Source: an uncultured Bacilli bacterium
GTDB lineage: Bacteria > Bacillota_I > Bacilli_A > RF39 > UBA660
DNA length: 5,869 bases
Direction: 5' to 3'
Assembly: GCA_947628725.1 (NCBI GenBank)
Contig: CANRAQ010000059.1
Location: forward strand, 1 to 5,869
Made by a program: the position numbers and the translations under genes
The notes under the pieces: generated by a model
Database searches by the model: none
Told to the model about the DNA's origin: nothing
Seen by the model: the letters and a program-made list of their open reading frames with translations, nothing else
In this document: one piece after another, positions 5,277 to 5,869 of the stretch
How the letters are laid out: each line of letters opens with the position of its first letter
Position numbering within the stretch: position 1 is the stretch's first letter

Positions 5277-5867
5277 ATGAAATCTATAAAAGATAATGTA
5301 GAAAATACATTAATCATAAATAAATCAAAATTTATAACTAAATTATTTTTTATAAATACTATAGATGAAATAGATAATATCTTAAATGATATTAAAAATA
5401 ACTATAAAGATTCAACCCATATATGTTATGCATATATATTAGATAATTATTCAAAATGTTATGATGATAAAGAACCTAATGGTACTGCCGGACTACCTAT
5501 ATTAAATGTATTAAAGAAAAACAATTTAGAACATATACTTGCAGTAGTTATAAGATATTTTGGAGGTATAAAATTAGGTGTTGGTGGTCTTACAAGAGCA
5601 TATTCTAATTCCATAATAGAAGCACTTAAATTAACTAATATTATAAATTTAAAAGAGGCTTATTTAGTTGAAATAGAATTTAGTTACGATAACTTAAAAT
5701 TATTAGATTATATATTAAAAGATAAAAATATTTTTGATAAATCATTTAATGATACTATAACTTATAAATTTTATTTAGATATAAATGAATTAAATTTTAT
5801 ACCTGAACTTGAAAAAGTAGTTATACATGTATCTATAAAAGATAAGACTTTAGTCACACTAGACTAA
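5277..5867 (+). CDS. yigZ: YigZ/IMPACT (UPF0029) family protein
   Basis: This is a soluble cytosolic protein of 196 residues, close to the usual 200-215. The N-terminal IMPACT/UPF0029 domain covers about residues 15-112, with STHICYAY (46-53), DDKEPNGTAGLPIL (63-76) and the signature RYFGGIKLGVGGLTRAY (93-109). The C-terminal part, about 128-193, fits the DUF1949 ferredoxin-like domain, which resembles a domain of elongation factor G. The biochemical role of bacterial YigZ is not settled. The eukaryotic relative IMPACT/YIH1 regulates the kinase GCN2, and the bacterial two-domain form is thought to bind nucleic acid or the translation machinery. It is transcribed away from the gatCAB-asnS operon from its own promoter, so no functional link is implied beyond proximity. 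The ORF is complete; the window ends 2 nt after its TAA, so any following gene is unseen. Confidence 0.93.
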   Translation: MKSIKDNVENTLIINKSKFITKLFFINTIDEIDNILNDIKNNYKDSTHICYAYILDNYSKCYDDKEPNGTAGLPILNVLKKNNLEHILAVVIRYFGGIKLGVGGLTRAYSNSIIEALKLTNIINLKEAYLVEIEFSYDNLKLLDYILKDKNIFDKSFNDTITYKFYLDINELNFIPELEKVVIHVSIKDKTLVTLD

Positions 5868-5869
5868 AG

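Overview
The window is very AT-rich and carries a compact translation operon on the minus strand, with one divergent gene on the plus strand. The extreme A+T content, the T-box riboswitch, near-perfect TTGACA/TATAAT promoters, strong AGGAGG-type ribosome binding sites and CCA-encoding tRNA genes point to a low-GC Gram-positive bacterium (Bacillota or a Mollicutes-like relative). TGA is not read as Trp: tryptophans are TGG, and every gene ends at TAA. The genus cannot be named from this sequence.

Minus-strand operon, in transcription order from right to left: a sigma-A promoter (5160-5188); a T-box leader (about 5154-4915) with an AAC asparagine specifier and a UGGC tRNA-acceptor-binding site; two tRNA-Asn(GTT) genes (4821-4896, then 4740-4815); an intrinsic terminator (4702-4728); gatC, gatA and gatB (4687-1544), which are tightly coupled or overlapping; asnS (1541-165), two bases after gatB; and a final intrinsic terminator (141-166). 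The leftmost 140 bases hold no recognisable gene.

Plus strand: a YigZ/IMPACT-family gene (5277-5867) with its own promoter (5233-5261), whose predicted start leaves only about 9 nt of 5' UTR.

How it fits together: AsnRS charges tRNA-Asn directly. GatCAB is the tRNA-dependent amidotransferase that makes Gln-tRNA(Gln), and in some bacteria Asn-tRNA(Asn). The leader should sense uncharged tRNA-Asn. The operon therefore appears to encode the ligand of its own riboswitch (the two tRNAs) together with the enzyme that removes that ligand by charging it (AsnRS). The most notable points are the tRNA genes placed between a T-box and its protein genes, the lack of a clear terminator before the tRNAs with a strong one after them, and two tRNA-Asn genes with identical bodies but different, fully compensated acceptor stems starting with G1-C72 rather than the usual U1-A72.
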